Shown: positions 52,019 through 60,006, counted from the first letter of the stretch. The stretch is 64,000 nt of DNA from Microbacterium sp. MYb72 (GCF_002979415.1 NZ_PCOT01000018.1:18370-82369); one strand, 5' to 3'. Notes: generated from the letters alone by a model not told the origin. Numbers and translations are program-made.

Positions 52019-53140
52019 TTACTTGGAGGTCGGGGAGTTCGGGGACTCCACCTTGATGTCGCCCGAGATGATCTTCTCCTGCAGAGCCTTCAGCTCGTCG
52101 GTCAGACCGGCCGGGAGCTTCGACTCGAAGTCGCCGAATCCGGAGAGCTTGACGCCTTCGTTCTCGAGCGTTCCCACATACGGGGCCGCGTCGAACTCAC
52201 CCTTAGCCGCGGCCAGGGTCGCGTCCTTCACGGCGACGTCGATCGCCTTCATGATCGAGACGAGCGTGATGCCTGCGACGCTCGGGTCGGCGACGGCGAG
52301 GTCGCTGTCGACACCGAGCATCAGAGTGTCCTTGCCGCTGTCGGCGATCGCCGCGGCCGCGCTCTGGTAAACGGGGCCGCCGACCGGGAGGATGACGTCG
52401 ACACCCTGATCGAGCACACCCTGTGCGGTCTGCTTGGCGGTGTCGTTCGCGTCGAAGCCACCCGTGAAGGAGCCCTTCTGCGTAGCCTGGTCCCAGCCGA
52501 AGACCTCGACCGACGCCGACTTGTCCTCGTTGTACTTCTCGACGCCCAGCTGGTAGCCGTCCATGAACACCGCAACGGACGGGATCTGCATTCCGCCGAA
52601 CGTGCCGACCTTGTTCACACCGCTCTGCGCGGACCATGCCGCGGCGGCGTAGCCACCGAGGTACGCGGCCTGGGCCGTGTCGAAGACGAGGGGCTTGATG
52701 TTCGGAGCGTCGACCTTGCCGTCGAAGTCGTTGTCGGCCCAGTCGTCGATGATCGCGTAGTTGAGCTTCGGGTTGGCGAGCGCAGACTCCACCGTGGCCG
52801 CCGAGAGCTTGAAGCCGACGGAGATGATCAGAGAGCAGCCCTCGGAGACCGCGGTCTCAAGGTTGGGTGCGTAGTCGTTGTCGTTCGCGGATTCGAACTC
52901 GAGCGGCTTGATGCCGAGTTCCTTGGCCGCGGCGTCCATGCCTTCCTTGGCGGACTGGTTGAACGACTTGTCGTTCCATCCGCCGGCGTCGGAGACCAGG
53001 CAAGGAAGGAAGTCGGATGCAGCGGGCTTGTCAGAGCCGCCCGGCTTGTCGGTCGGAGCCTGGCCACAGCCGGCGAGGGCGAAGATGACGCCCGCGGCGA
53101 CGGCTGCGCTCAGCAGCTTCTTGGTGGTGGAGATGGTCAA
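52019..53140 (-). CDS. BMP family nucleoside-binding lipoprotein
   Basis: Substrate-binding protein of the importer (PnrA/Med/BMP family), 373 residues. A lipoprotein signal ends in VIFALAGC with the acylated C25. The mature domain begins with FLPCLVSDAGGWNDKSFNQSAKEG, the family start, and later has VILPVGGPVYQSAAAAI. The start codon is TTG: AGGGAGG (53147-53153) lies 6 nt before it, and no alternative ATG or GTG is in frame near the signal peptide. It heads the operon with ATPase, two permeases, cdd, deoA and add. Confidence 0.93.
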   Translation of the reverse strand: MTISTTKKLLSAAVAAGVIFALAGCGQAPTDKPGGSDKPAASDFLPCLVSDAGGWNDKSFNQSAKEGMDAAAKELGIKPLEFESANDNDYAPNLETAVSEGCSLIISVGFKLSAATVESALANPKLNYAIIDDWADNDFDGKVDAPNIKPLVFDTAQAAYLGGYAAAAWSAQSGVNKVGTFGGMQIPSVAVFMDGYQLGVEKYNEDKSASVEVFGWDQATQKGSFTGGFDANDTAKQTAQGVLDQGVDVILPVGGPVYQSAAAAIADSGKDTLMLGVDSDLAVADPSVAGITLVSIMKAIDVAVKDATLAAAKGEFDAAPYVGTLENEGVKLSGFGDFESKLPAGLTDELKALQEKIISGDIKVESPNSPTSK

Positions 53141-53146
53141 CTCATG

Positions 53147-53153
53147 CCTCCCT
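53147..53153 (-). promoter_or_regulatory. Ribosome-binding site that decides a TTG start
   Basis: AGGGAGG on the minus strand, 6 nt before the TTG at 53140. Between the two, ATG-AGT-TGA forms a two-codon frame that overlaps the TTG. Confidence 0.6.
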
Positions 53154-53204
53154 CAGCGAACCCGCGGCCATCGCGGATCGCTCAAAGTTACCTACTGTTT
53201 CGAC

Positions 53205-53220
53205 GTGAACACAGATTCAC
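53205..53220. promoter_or_regulatory. Inverted repeat upstream of nucleoside importer operon
   Basis: GTGAA-N6-TTCAC, 5-bp arms, about 65-80 bp upstream of the lipoprotein start. It could be an operator for a nucleoside-responsive regulator. Confidence 0.4.
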
Positions 53221-53281
53221 AAGCCCGACGTTGGCGAATCTTTACAAAGCCGAAACCTTTTCCACGAATGAGCATCGATAA

Positions 53282-53296
53282 GTGCTCATCAGAGCA
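53282..53296 (+). repeat. 15-bp repeat, left copy
   Basis: GTGCTCATCAGAGCA, identical to 53900-53914 on the same strand. It lies in AT-richer DNA just before the promoter of the small secreted protein. Confidence 0.65.
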
Positions 53297-53304
53297 GAGG
53301 TGGA

Positions 53305-53333
53305 TTGACGCTAGGAATCCGATCTGACACTGT
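53305..53333 (+). promoter_or_regulatory. Promoter of small secreted protein gene
   Basis: TTGACG (53305-53310), 17-bp spacer, CACTGT (53328-53333). It gives a leader of about 30 nt. It is unlike the TAnnnT leaderless promoters that dominate the window. Confidence 0.5.
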
Positions 53334-53344
53334 CGGTACCGACA
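53331..53344. promoter_or_regulatory. Perfect 14-bp palindrome over the -10/+1 region
   Basis: TGTCGGTACCGACA is fully self-complementary. It overlaps the last three bases of the -10 box and the likely transcription start, the position expected of a repressor operator. Confidence 0.6.
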
Positions 53345-53371
53345 AACGAACGACCGGAGAAGGTAGAGAAA

Positions 53372-53629
53372 GTGCTTAAAAAGAAGATCTACGGAGGGCT
53401 CACCGCCCTCGCAATTGGAGCGTCGCTGCTGGCCGCATCGCCTGCGCAGGCGGCCGGATATCCAGAAACATGGACCTCGACGGGATACGAACTCAAACAG
53501 TCGTGCCAGAACGCTGTGCTGTGGAAGGCACAGGAACTCAGGTTGAAGGGCTATCAGGCGACCGGATTGGGTTGCGTGAAAGAAGCCTCCGGAATTTGGT
53601 TCGGCAAGGTGTCCTACAGAACCCCCTGA
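53372..53629 (+). CDS. Small secreted protein, unknown
   Basis: An 85-residue precursor with a clear Sec signal: KKK, a hydrophobic core (LTALAIGASLLAA) and SPAQA before a probable cleavage at residue 27. The mature 58 residues contain two Cys (SCQNAV and LGCVKE, about 25 apart, likely one disulfide), many aromatics and a net positive charge. I do not recognise a family. The GTG start has AGAAGG upstream. Local GC is about 50-57 percent against roughly 70 elsewhere. The gene stands alone between the importer operon and manC. A bacteriocin-like, inhibitor or surface role is possible, but none is shown by sequence. Confidence 0.7.
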   Translation: MLKKKIYGGLTALAIGASLLAASPAQAAGYPETWTSTGYELKQSCQNAVLWKAQELRLKGYQATGLGCVKEASGIWFGKVSYRTP

Positions 53630-53899
53630 TTCAGGACTGGGGCCCGCTCCGGACCGCCTCCGGGGCGGGCTCACCAGCGGCAGCGACGTCTGTGGACTGG
53701 AGGAGCTGTCTGCCTGCAAGAGTTTGTTTGAAGATGGCATCGATGCGGCCCGTTGAGTCCTTGCTGGACGGAGCGCCGACTCTGAGAGCGTGCAGGCAGC
53801 ATGGCACTCATTGAGCCGCCTGTACCGTGCAGTCCAGGGGGTCGTCACGTAGGTGCACGTCGCGCGGACGTCCGGGTCCGCGTCTCGAGACACTTGAGC
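53630..53899. other. Non-coding stretch after the small secreted protein gene
   Basis: No convincing gene on either strand. It contains a weak stem GCCCGC/GCGGGC just behind the stop and a CGCGGAC/GTCCGCG hairpin at 53863-53882 that could end either the small gene or manC. Confidence 0.4.
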
Positions 53900-53914
53900 G
53901 TGCTCATCAGAGCA
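53900..53914 (+). repeat. 15-bp repeat, right copy at manC 3' end
   Basis: GTGCTCATCAGAGCA again; with the following C it is a 6-4-6 inverted repeat. On the minus strand it covers the last two codons and stop of manC. The two copies lie 618 bp apart and bracket the small secreted protein gene. Confidence 0.65.
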
Positions 53915-55022
53915 CGTCGCCGCGCCCCGTCAGCTTCAGCGACTCCACGACGCCCTTGACACGCTGCGCGTGCTCGACCGTGGTAACCAACAGGGCGTCC
54001 GGGGTGTCGACCACCACGATGTCCTTCACCCCGACGAGGCTGATCACGCGGCTCGTCTGACTCACGAGGATGCCGCTCGCCGCATCCGACAGCACCCTGG
54101 CCTTGGGGCCGAGCACGGCGAGGTCGTTCTTGCGGCCGTTGGTGATGAGCTTGGTCAGAGAGGCGAAGTCCCCCACGTCATCCCAGTCGAAGTGACCGGG
54201 CACCACGGCGAGGCGTCCGCGCTGGGCCGCGGGCTCCGCGACGGCGTAGTCGATGGCGATCTTCTTCAGGCGGGGCCAGATGCGGTCGACGGCGGGGCCG
54301 CGACGGTCCCGGTCGTCCCATGCCTCGGCGAGCTCGATCAGCCCCGCGTGCAGCTCCGGCTCGTTGATCGCCAGCTCGTCGAGCAGCACGCTCGCCTTGG
54401 CGATGAACATGCCCGCGTTCCAGAGATAGCTGCGGTCGGCGATGTACGCCTTCGCGGTCTCCAGGTCGGGCTTCTCGACGAAGCTCTCCACGAGAGACGC
54501 CTCGCGGGCGCCGTCGACGACGAGCTCCTCCCCCTGCTTGATGTAGCCGAAGCCGATGGCGGGCTCGGTCGGAGTGATGCCGATCGTGCAGATGTACCCC
54601 TCGCGCGCGACCTCGACGGCATCCCGCACGGCGAACTCGAACACGCGAGTGCCGCGGATCACGTGGTCGGCGCTGAACGAGCCGATGATCACGTCGGGGT
54701 CGCGGCGGTGCAGGATCGCGGCGGCCAGGCCGATCGCCGCCGCCGACTCGCGCGGCTCCGACTCGAGGAAGACGTTGAGATCGGGGATGTCGGGGAGCTG
54801 CTCCTCCACCGCGGCGCGGTGCGCGCGGCCGGTGACCACGGCGATCCTGTCGTGCCCGGCGAGCGGCTCCAGCCTGTCCCACGTGTCACGCAGCAGGGAA
54901 TGACCAGAGCCGGTGAGGTCATGCAGGAACTTGGGGGCGTCCGCCCGCGACAGCGGCCACAGCCTGCTGCCGATGCCGCCAGCTGGGATCACCGCGTAGA
55001 AGTCCTTGATCGGTTGGGTCAC
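53907..55022 (-). CDS. manC: Mannose-1-phosphate guanylyltransferase
   Basis: Makes GDP-mannose from mannose-1-phosphate and GTP for glycans and lipids. The 371 residues contain the nucleotide-binding VIPAGGIGSRLWPLSR, DAPKFLHDL, FSADHVI and FVEKPDLETAKAY. This is the single-domain GT form without the isomerase domain. The open frame continues upstream through two ATGs, but TACTCT (55029-55034) ends 6 nt before the GTG at 55022. That start gives the standard N-terminus MTQPIKDFYAVIPAGG. Confidence 0.9.
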   Translation of the reverse strand: MTQPIKDFYAVIPAGGIGSRLWPLSRADAPKFLHDLTGSGHSLLRDTWDRLEPLAGHDRIAVVTGRAHRAAVEEQLPDIPDLNVFLESEPRESAAAIGLAAAILHRRDPDVIIGSFSADHVIRGTRVFEFAVRDAVEVAREGYICTIGITPTEPAIGFGYIKQGEELVVDGAREASLVESFVEKPDLETAKAYIADRSYLWNAGMFIAKASVLLDELAINEPELHAGLIELAEAWDDRDRRGPAVDRIWPRLKKIAIDYAVAEPAAQRGRLAVVPGHFDWDDVGDFASLTKLITNGRKNDLAVLGPKARVLSDAASGILVSQTSRVISLVGVKDIVVVDTPDALLVTTVEHAQRVKGVVESLKLTGRGDVL

Positions 55023-55028
55023 CTGGCC

Positions 55029-55034
55029 AGAGTA
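55029..55034 (-). promoter_or_regulatory. -10 box of manC
   Basis: TACTCT with a 6-nt spacer to GTG 55022. It excludes the upstream ATGs at 55046 and 55049 as starts of the same transcript. Confidence 0.5.
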
Positions 55035-55081
55035 CCCGCCGCCCATCATGCGCACAGGCTCTCGACACCATGCGGAAATCC

Positions 55082-55095
55082 TCTCGACATCGAGA
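55082..55095. promoter_or_regulatory. Palindrome TCTCGA-CA-TCGAGA upstream of sdh operon
   Basis: Inverted repeat with 6-bp arms and a 2-bp centre, some 43 bp upstream of the sdhC -10 box. A half-site CTCTCGACA lies 22 bp further up. It looks like a MarR- or dimeric-regulator site. Confidence 0.45.
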
Positions 55096-55137
55096 CACTT
55101 AGGTTGCCCTTCGTCGCTCTCAGCGATCTGACAGGAA

Positions 55138-55143
55138 TAGGAT
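55138..55143 (+). promoter_or_regulatory. Candidate -10 box of sdhCDAB
   Basis: TAGGAT would give a leader of about 90 nt before the sdhC GTG, longer than at most genes here. Confidence 0.45.
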
Positions 55144-55237
55144 GGACACCGATCGGCCGTGCCTGATGTGATGACAGGCTCACACTTGGACCACGCACTG
55201 CACGCGACCGAGTCACTTCGATCCAGGGAGGACGACC

Positions 55238-55672
55238 GTGTCCACAAGCGCTCGCTTGACACCGTCGATTTCGGAAACCACGTCCAAGACCCCGCGCGGC
55301 ACCCTCTACCGGGGCCGCGAAGGCATGTGGTCGTGGGTGCTTCATCGCATCACCGGAGTCGCCATCTTCTTCTTCCTGTTGGTGCATGTGCTCGACACTG
55401 CACTCATCAGGGTGTCGCCGGAGGCGTACAACGCGGTGATCGGCACCTACAAGAACCCGATCATGGCGCTCGGCGAGGTCGTGCTGGTCGCCGGCATCGT
55501 GTTCCACGCGATGAACGGCCTGCGCATCATCGCGGTCGACTTCTGGTCGAAGGGCGCCAAGTACCAGCGTCAGCTGTTCTGGGTCGTCATCGGCGTCTGG
55601 GCCGTGCTGATGGCCGGCTTCGTGCCGCGCCACCTCGCGCTCGCGTTCGCCGGCTTCGGAGGAGGACACTGA
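55238..55672 (+). CDS. sdhC: Succinate dehydrogenase cytochrome b subunit
   Basis: Membrane anchor subunit of succinate:menaquinone oxidoreductase, 144 residues with three helices. The sequence MWSWVLHRITGVAIFFFLLVHVLDTAL contains the quinone-side Ser/Arg and a heme-ligand His, and IVFHAMNGLR a second His. The GTG start follows AGGGAGGA at 6 nt. The four sdh genes follow in the order C-D-A-B, the usual actinobacterial order. Confidence 0.93.
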   Translation: MSTSARLTPSISETTSKTPRGTLYRGREGMWSWVLHRITGVAIFFFLLVHVLDTALIRVSPEAYNAVIGTYKNPIMALGEVVLVAGIVFHAMNGLRIIAVDFWSKGAKYQRQLFWVVIGVWAVLMAGFVPRHLALAFAGFGGGH

Positions 55673-56115
55673 TGACCGCTCAGACCGTCGCCGCCCCGAT
55701 CCGCCGTCAGCGCGGATTCAACCTCGAGAAGTGGGGCTGGCTCTTCATGCGCGGCTCCGGCATCGTGCTCGTGGTGCTGATCTTCGGCCACCTCTTCATC
55801 AACCTGATGGTCGGCGAGGGCATCCACGCCCTCGACTTCGCATTCATCGCCGGCAAGTTCGCCACGCCGTTCTGGCAGTGGTGGGACGTGCTGATGCTGT
55901 GGCTCGCGCTCATCCACGGCGCCAACGGCATGCGCACCATCGTCAACGACTACGTCACGAACAACACGGCACGCAAGGTGCTCATCTGGGCACTGGGCCT
56001 CGCAGCCGGCCTCCTCATCCTCCTCGGCACGCTCGTGGTCTTCACGTTCGACCCGTGCCTCGGAGTGACCGAGTCGAGCACCCTGTGGGACACCTGCCAG
56101 GCCGTGGCTAACTGA
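55672..56115 (+). CDS. sdhD: Succinate dehydrogenase membrane anchor subunit
   Basis: Second three-helix anchor, 147 residues. A basic N-terminus ([14 protein letters not shown]) is followed by [14 protein letters not shown] with a heme-ligand-type His, and [18 protein letters not shown] near the second helix. It overlaps sdhC by TGATG with GGAGGA in the sdhC end as ribosome-binding site. The C-terminal part is hydrophobic and ends with a short loop containing two Cys. Confidence 0.92.
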   Translation: MTAQTVAAPIRRQRGFNLEKWGWLFMRGSGIVLVVLIFGHLFINLMVGEGIHALDFAFIAGKFATPFWQWWDVLMLWLALIHGANGMRTIVNDYVTNNTARKVLIWALGLAAGLLILLGTLVVFTFDPCLGVTESSTLWDTCQAVAN

Positions 56116-56135
56116 TAGAGAAGGCATACGAAAAA

Positions 56136-57962
56136 GTGACTACTGAGGCGCAGGAGTCCGTCGTCCGCGACGGCGTGCACTACCACCAGTTCGACATCGT
56201 CATCGTGGGCGCCGGCGGCGCCGGCATGCGCGCCGCCATCGAGGCGGGTCCCGGGGCCAGGACCGCGGTGATCTCCAAGCTCTACCCGACGCGCTCCCAC
56301 ACGGGAGCGGCGCAGGGTGGCATGGCCGCCGCCCTCGCGAACGTCGAGGAGGACAGCTGGGAGTGGCACACCTTCGACACGGTCAAGGGCGGCGACTACC
56401 TCGTCGACCAGGACGCGGCGGAGATCCTCGCCAAGGAGGCGATCGACGCGGTCATCGACCTCGAGAACATGGGCCTGCCCTTCAACCGCACCCCCGAGGG
56501 CAAGATCGACCAGCGCCGCTTCGGCGGTCACACCGCCGAGCACGGCAAGACCCCGGTCCGCCGCGCCTGCTACGCCGCAGACCGCACGGGGCACATGATC
56601 CTGCAGACGCTGTTCCAGAACTGCGTCAAGCTCGGCATCAACTTCTTCAACGAGTTCTACGTGCTCGACCTGCTGACGGTGAAGGATGCCGACGGCAAGA
56701 CCCAGGTCTCGGGCGTCGTCGCCTACGACCTCTCCACGGGCGAGCTGCACGTCTTCCAGGCCAAGGCCGTGATCTTCGCGACCGGCGGCTTCGGCAAGAT
56801 CTTCAAGACCACCTCGAACGCGCACACCCTCACGGGAGACGGCGTCGGCATCGTGTGGCGCAAGGGCCTCCCCCTCGAGGACCTGGAGTTCTTCCAGTTC
56901 CACCCCACCGGCCTCGCCGGCCTCGGCATCCTCCTCACCGAGGGCGCCCGCGGAGAGGGCGCGATCCTGCGCAACGCCTCGGGTGAGCGCTTCATGGAGC
57001 GCTACGCCCCGACCATCAAGGACCTCGCTCCGCGTGACATCGTCGCCCGCTGCATGGTGCAGGAGGTCCTCGACGGCCGCGGCGCCGGGCCCCACAAGGA
57101 CTACGTGCTGCTGGACTGCACGCACCTCGGCGCGGAGGTCCTGGAGACCAAGCTCCCCGACATCACCGAGTTCGCCCGCACGTACCTGGGCGTCGACCCC
57201 GTCGTCGAGCCGGTCCCCGTGATGCCGACCGCGCACTACGCGATGGGCGGCATCCCCACGAACAACAACGGAGAGGTGCTGGCGGACAACGACACCGTCG
57301 TCCCCGGTCTCTACGCCGCCGGCGAGTGCGCGTGCGTCTCGGTGCACGGAGCCAACCGCCTCGGCACCAACTCGCTGCTGGACATCAACGTGTTCGGCAA
57401 GCGCAGCGGCCGCAACGCGGTCGAGTACGTCAAGACCGCGGAGTTCGTCCCGCTGCCCGAGAACCCGGCGGCGTTCGTCTCCGACATGCTCGAGGGCCTG
57501 CGGAACAACCAGGGCACCGAGCGCATCGCCGTGCTCCGCAAGACGCTGCAGGACGAGATGGACAAGGGCGCCCAGGTGTTCCGCACCCACGAGTCCCTGC
57601 AGCACGTGCTCGGCGTCATCGCCGACCTGCGCGAGCGGTACAAGAACGTCCACGTCGACGACAAGGGCCACCGGTTCAACACCGACCTGCTCGAGGCCGT
57701 CGAGCTGGGCTTCCTGCTCGACATCGCCGAGGTCGTCGTCTACGCGGCGCAGAACCGCGAGGAGAGCCGCGGCGGCCACATGCGCGACGACTTCCCGAAG
57801 CGCGACGACGAGAAGTACATGCAGCACACGATGGCGTACCTCACGGGCGACGCGCACTCCGCCGACCCGAGCGACCACATCCGGCTGGACTGGAAGCCCG
57901 TCGTGTTCACGAAGAACGAGCAGGGCGAGTTGAACTACCCGCCGATGGAGAGGAAGTACTGA
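56136..57962 (+). CDS. sdhA: Succinate dehydrogenase flavoprotein subunit
   Basis: Oxidises succinate to fumarate with covalently bound FAD, 608 residues. The FAD-binding motif [17 protein letters not shown] and the His-flavin attachment segment [12 protein letters not shown] are visible. Substrate-binding residues lie in [21 protein letters not shown], and the capping/C-terminal part has [17 protein letters not shown]. The start is a GTG preceded by AGAAGG. Length and motifs are standard for the menaquinone-linked enzyme of actinobacteria. Confidence 0.97.
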   Translation: MTTEAQESVVRDGVHYHQFDIVIVGAGGAGMRAAIEAGPGARTAVISKLYPTRSHTGAAQGGMAAALANVEEDSWEWHTFDTVKGGDYLVDQDAAEILAKEAIDAVIDLENMGLPFNRTPEGKIDQRRFGGHTAEHGKTPVRRACYAADRTGHMILQTLFQNCVKLGINFFNEFYVLDLLTVKDADGKTQVSGVVAYDLSTGELHVFQAKAVIFATGGFGKIFKTTSNAHTLTGDGVGIVWRKGLPLEDLEFFQFHPTGLAGLGILLTEGARGEGAILRNASGERFMERYAPTIKDLAPRDIVARCMVQEVLDGRGAGPHKDYVLLDCTHLGAEVLETKLPDITEFARTYLGVDPVVEPVPVMPTAHYAMGGIPTNNNGEVLADNDTVVPGLYAAGECACVSVHGANRLGTNSLLDINVFGKRSGRNAVEYVKTAEFVPLPENPAAFVSDMLEGLRNNQGTERIAVLRKTLQDEMDKGAQVFRTHESLQHVLGVIADLRERYKNVHVDDKGHRFNTDLLEAVELGFLLDIAEVVVYAAQNREESRGGHMRDDFPKRDDEKYMQHTMAYLTGDAHSADPSDHIRLDWKPVVFTKNEQGELNYPPMERKY

Positions 57963-57964
57963 GC

Positions 57965-58732
57965 ATGGCGAACGCAGTCGCAGAAGCACCGGCAGCAGAC
58001 TCGGCATCCGAGGTCATCCAGTCCTTCATCGTCACCTTCAACATCCGCCGCTTCGACCCCGAGGTCGACGCGGAACCGCACTGGGTCGACTACGACGTGG
58101 AGCTCTACTCCACCGACCGCGTGCTCGACGCGCTGCACAAGATCAAGTGGGAGGTCGACGGCTCGCTGACCTTCCGCCGCTCGTGCGCCCACGGCATCTG
58201 CGGCTCCGATGCGATGCGCATCAACGGCCGCAACCGCCTCGCCTGCAAGACGCTGATCAAGGACCTCGACATCTCGAAGCCGATCTACGTCGAGGCGATC
58301 AAGGGTCTGCCGCTGGAGAAGGACCTCGTCGTCGACATGGAGCCGTTCTTCGCCTCCTACCGCGAGGTGCAGCCGTTCCTGGTGGCGAGCTCCGTGCCCG
58401 AGAAGGGCAAGGAGCGCATCCAGACCATCGCCGACCGCGAGATCTTCGACGACACCACCAAGTGCATCCTGTGCGCCGCGTGCACCTCGTCGTGCCCCGT
58501 GTTCTGGACCGACGGGCAGTACTTCGGCCCGGCCGCGATCGTCAACGCGCACCGCTTCATCTTCGACTCGCGCGACGACAACGCCGCCGTGCGCCTCGAC
58601 ATCCTCAACGACAAGGAGGGTGTGTGGCGCTGCCGCACGACCTTCAACTGCTCCGAGGCGTGCCCCCGCGGCATCGAGGTGACCAAGGCCATCGCCGAGG
58701 TCAAGCAGGCGGTTCTCCGCGGTCGTCCCTGA
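57965..58732 (+). CDS. sdhB: Succinate dehydrogenase iron-sulfur subunit
   Basis: Electron-transfer subunit of 255 residues with three Fe-S centres. The [2Fe-2S] ligands are in RRSCAHGICGSDAM and RLAC. The [4Fe-4S] ligands are in CILCAACTSSCPVFW, with the last in CSEACPRGIEV. The [3Fe-4S] centre uses the remaining Cys of these two clusters. It begins two bases after sdhA stops, with GAGAGGAAG inside the sdhA end as ribosome-binding site. It closes the operon. Confidence 0.97.
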   Translation: MANAVAEAPAADSASEVIQSFIVTFNIRRFDPEVDAEPHWVDYDVELYSTDRVLDALHKIKWEVDGSLTFRRSCAHGICGSDAMRINGRNRLACKTLIKDLDISKPIYVEAIKGLPLEKDLVVDMEPFFASYREVQPFLVASSVPEKGKERIQTIADREIFDDTTKCILCAACTSSCPVFWTDGQYFGPAAIVNAHRFIFDSRDDNAAVRLDILNDKEGVWRCRTTFNCSEACPRGIEVTKAIAEVKQAVLRGRP

Positions 58733-58749
58733 CCTCTCTCGCGCTGTTC

Positions 58750-58786
58750 GACACGCCTCCGCCCTTGGATAGGGTGGAGGCGTGTC
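58750..58786. repeat. Inverted repeat spanning sdhB 3' side and brkB start
   Basis: GACACGCCTCC (58750-58760) and GGAGGCGTGTC (58776-58786) are perfect 11-bp arms with a 15-nt loop that contains the -10 box TAGGGT. The right arm contains the GTG start of the next gene. It could act as the sdh terminator and as an operator. Confidence 0.6.
58770..58775 (+). promoter_or_regulatory. -10 box of the YihY/BrkB gene
   Basis: TAGGGT with a 6-nt spacer to the GTG at 58782, a leaderless start within the loop of an inverted repeat. Confidence 0.5.
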
Positions 58787-59996
58787 TGATTCCGGTGGCG
58801 CCGCGCCCGAAGCCGGTCGCCTCGATGTGGCCGTCGAACGCGCCACGGCGCTGACCCGGCGCACGCTCGGCCTCTTCCCCGTGCGCGTCTGGCGCCACTT
58901 CCTGCAGCACAACGGGTTCCTCCTCGCCGCAGGCGTGAGCTATCAGGCGCTGTTCGCGATCTTCGCGGCGATCTACCTCGCGTTCGCGATCGCCGGCCTG
59001 TGGCTGGGCGGGAGCGCGGAGGCGGTCGAGGGGATGATCGGGGTCATCAACAGCTACATCCCCAACCTCATCGTCCCCGAGGGAGGCCTCGTCACCCCCG
59101 ATCAGGTGCAGGAGATCGCCGCGAACACGACAGGGGTCCTCAGCGTCACCGGTCTGATCGCCCTCGGCACCGTGATCTGGACGGCGATCGGGTGGGTCAC
59201 CTTCTCCCGACGCGCGACGAGGGACATCTTCGGCCTGCCGCCGGACCGCCGCAGCTACGTGCTGCTGAAGGCGAGAGACCTGCTGGCCGCGCTGATCTTC
59301 GGCGTCGCACTGATCGTCGGCTCGCTGCTCAGCTCGGCGAGCGCGGGGATCCTGAGCTGGCTCCTCGACCTGCTGGGCTGGGACACGGGCTCCGGCGGAC
59401 TGAACCTCAGCATCCACATCGGCACCGTCCTCATCTCGTTCGTGCTGCTGTCATCGGCTCTGGCCGCCATGGTCCGCTTCCTCACCGGAACGTCGTTGCA
59501 CTGGCGCATCATCTGGCCCGGTGCTCTTCTCGGCGGCGGCGCGATGACGATCCTCCAGTTCGGGGCCGGCTTCCTGCTGAGCTACACGCCCTCGAATCCG
59601 CTGCTGGCGACGTTCGCGATCTTCATCGGCCTCCTGCTCTGGTTCCGCATCAACGGCGTGGTGATGCTGGTGGCCTCCTCCTGGATCGCGGTGGCGGCGT
59701 CCGACCGCGACGTCCCGCTGCTGCAGCAGTCCGAGGCGGAGAGGCGCCTGGCGGAGTACCAGGCGCTGCTGACCGCGGCGCGAATCCGCGTCCGTGAGGC
59801 CACGGCCGCGCTCGACGCCGCTCCGTGGCACCGCGCCTGGGCGGCGGGGCGCGACCTGCGCGCCGCCGAGGCCGACCTCGAGGCTCTCGAGGCCGCCGCT
59901 CCCCCGCCCGCCGAGCCGAGCACGCCGATCGCGCAGCGCCTCCTGAGCGAGCTGAACCGGACCCGGTCGCCCCGGAATGTCGGCGGCGTCCCATAG
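58782..59996 (+). CDS. YihY/BrkB family membrane protein
   Basis: Polytopic membrane protein of 404 residues, six helices. Family landmarks are FLQHNGFLLAAGVSYQALFAIFA in the first third, WRIIWPGALLGGGAMTILQFGAGFLL, and LLWFRINGVVMLVASSWI. The C-terminal 90 residues are a cytoplasmic Ala/Arg/Glu-rich helical tail. The family was once called ribonuclease BN by mistake; its true role is unsettled, and envelope functions are proposed. The gene is followed at once by xthA, whose -10 uses this gene's TAG stop. Confidence 0.88.
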   Translation: MSDSGGAAPEAGRLDVAVERATALTRRTLGLFPVRVWRHFLQHNGFLLAAGVSYQALFAIFAAIYLAFAIAGLWLGGSAEAVEGMIGVINSYIPNLIVPEGGLVTPDQVQEIAANTTGVLSVTGLIALGTVIWTAIGWVTFSRRATRDIFGLPPDRRSYVLLKARDLLAALIFGVALIVGSLLSSASAGILSWLLDLLGWDTGSGGLNLSIHIGTVLISFVLLSSALAAMVRFLTGTSLHWRIIWPGALLGGGAMTILQFGAGFLLSYTPSNPLLATFAIFIGLLLWFRINGVVMLVASSWIAVAASDRDVPLLQQSEAERRLAEYQALLTAARIRVREATAALDAAPWHRAWAAGRDLRAAEADLEALEAAAPPPAEPSTPIAQRLLSELNRTRSPRNVGGVP

Positions 59997-59999
59997 GCT
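59994..59999 (+). promoter_or_regulatory. -10 box of xthA overlapping the brkB stop
   Basis: TAGGCT: its first three bases are the TAG stop codon of the upstream gene. A 7-nt spacer leads to the ATG at 60007. Confidence 0.5.
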
Positions 60000-60006
60000 T
60001 GTGTCC

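Noticed and set aside
50384..53281. A 965-codon open frame on the plus strand
   Set aside because: Antisense to the ABC ATPase and lipoprotein genes. Its composition is that of a mirror frame and no start signal precedes it.
53192..53893. A 233-codon open frame on the minus strand over the small secreted protein gene
   Set aside because: It lacks a ribosome-binding site, lies antisense to a gene with a signal peptide and promoter, and has no domain.
55023..55262. Upstream starts for manC (two adjacent ATGs and a further 70 codons)
   Set aside because: The extra residues have no homology and the TACTCT box fits the GTG at 55022 with a 6-nt spacer.
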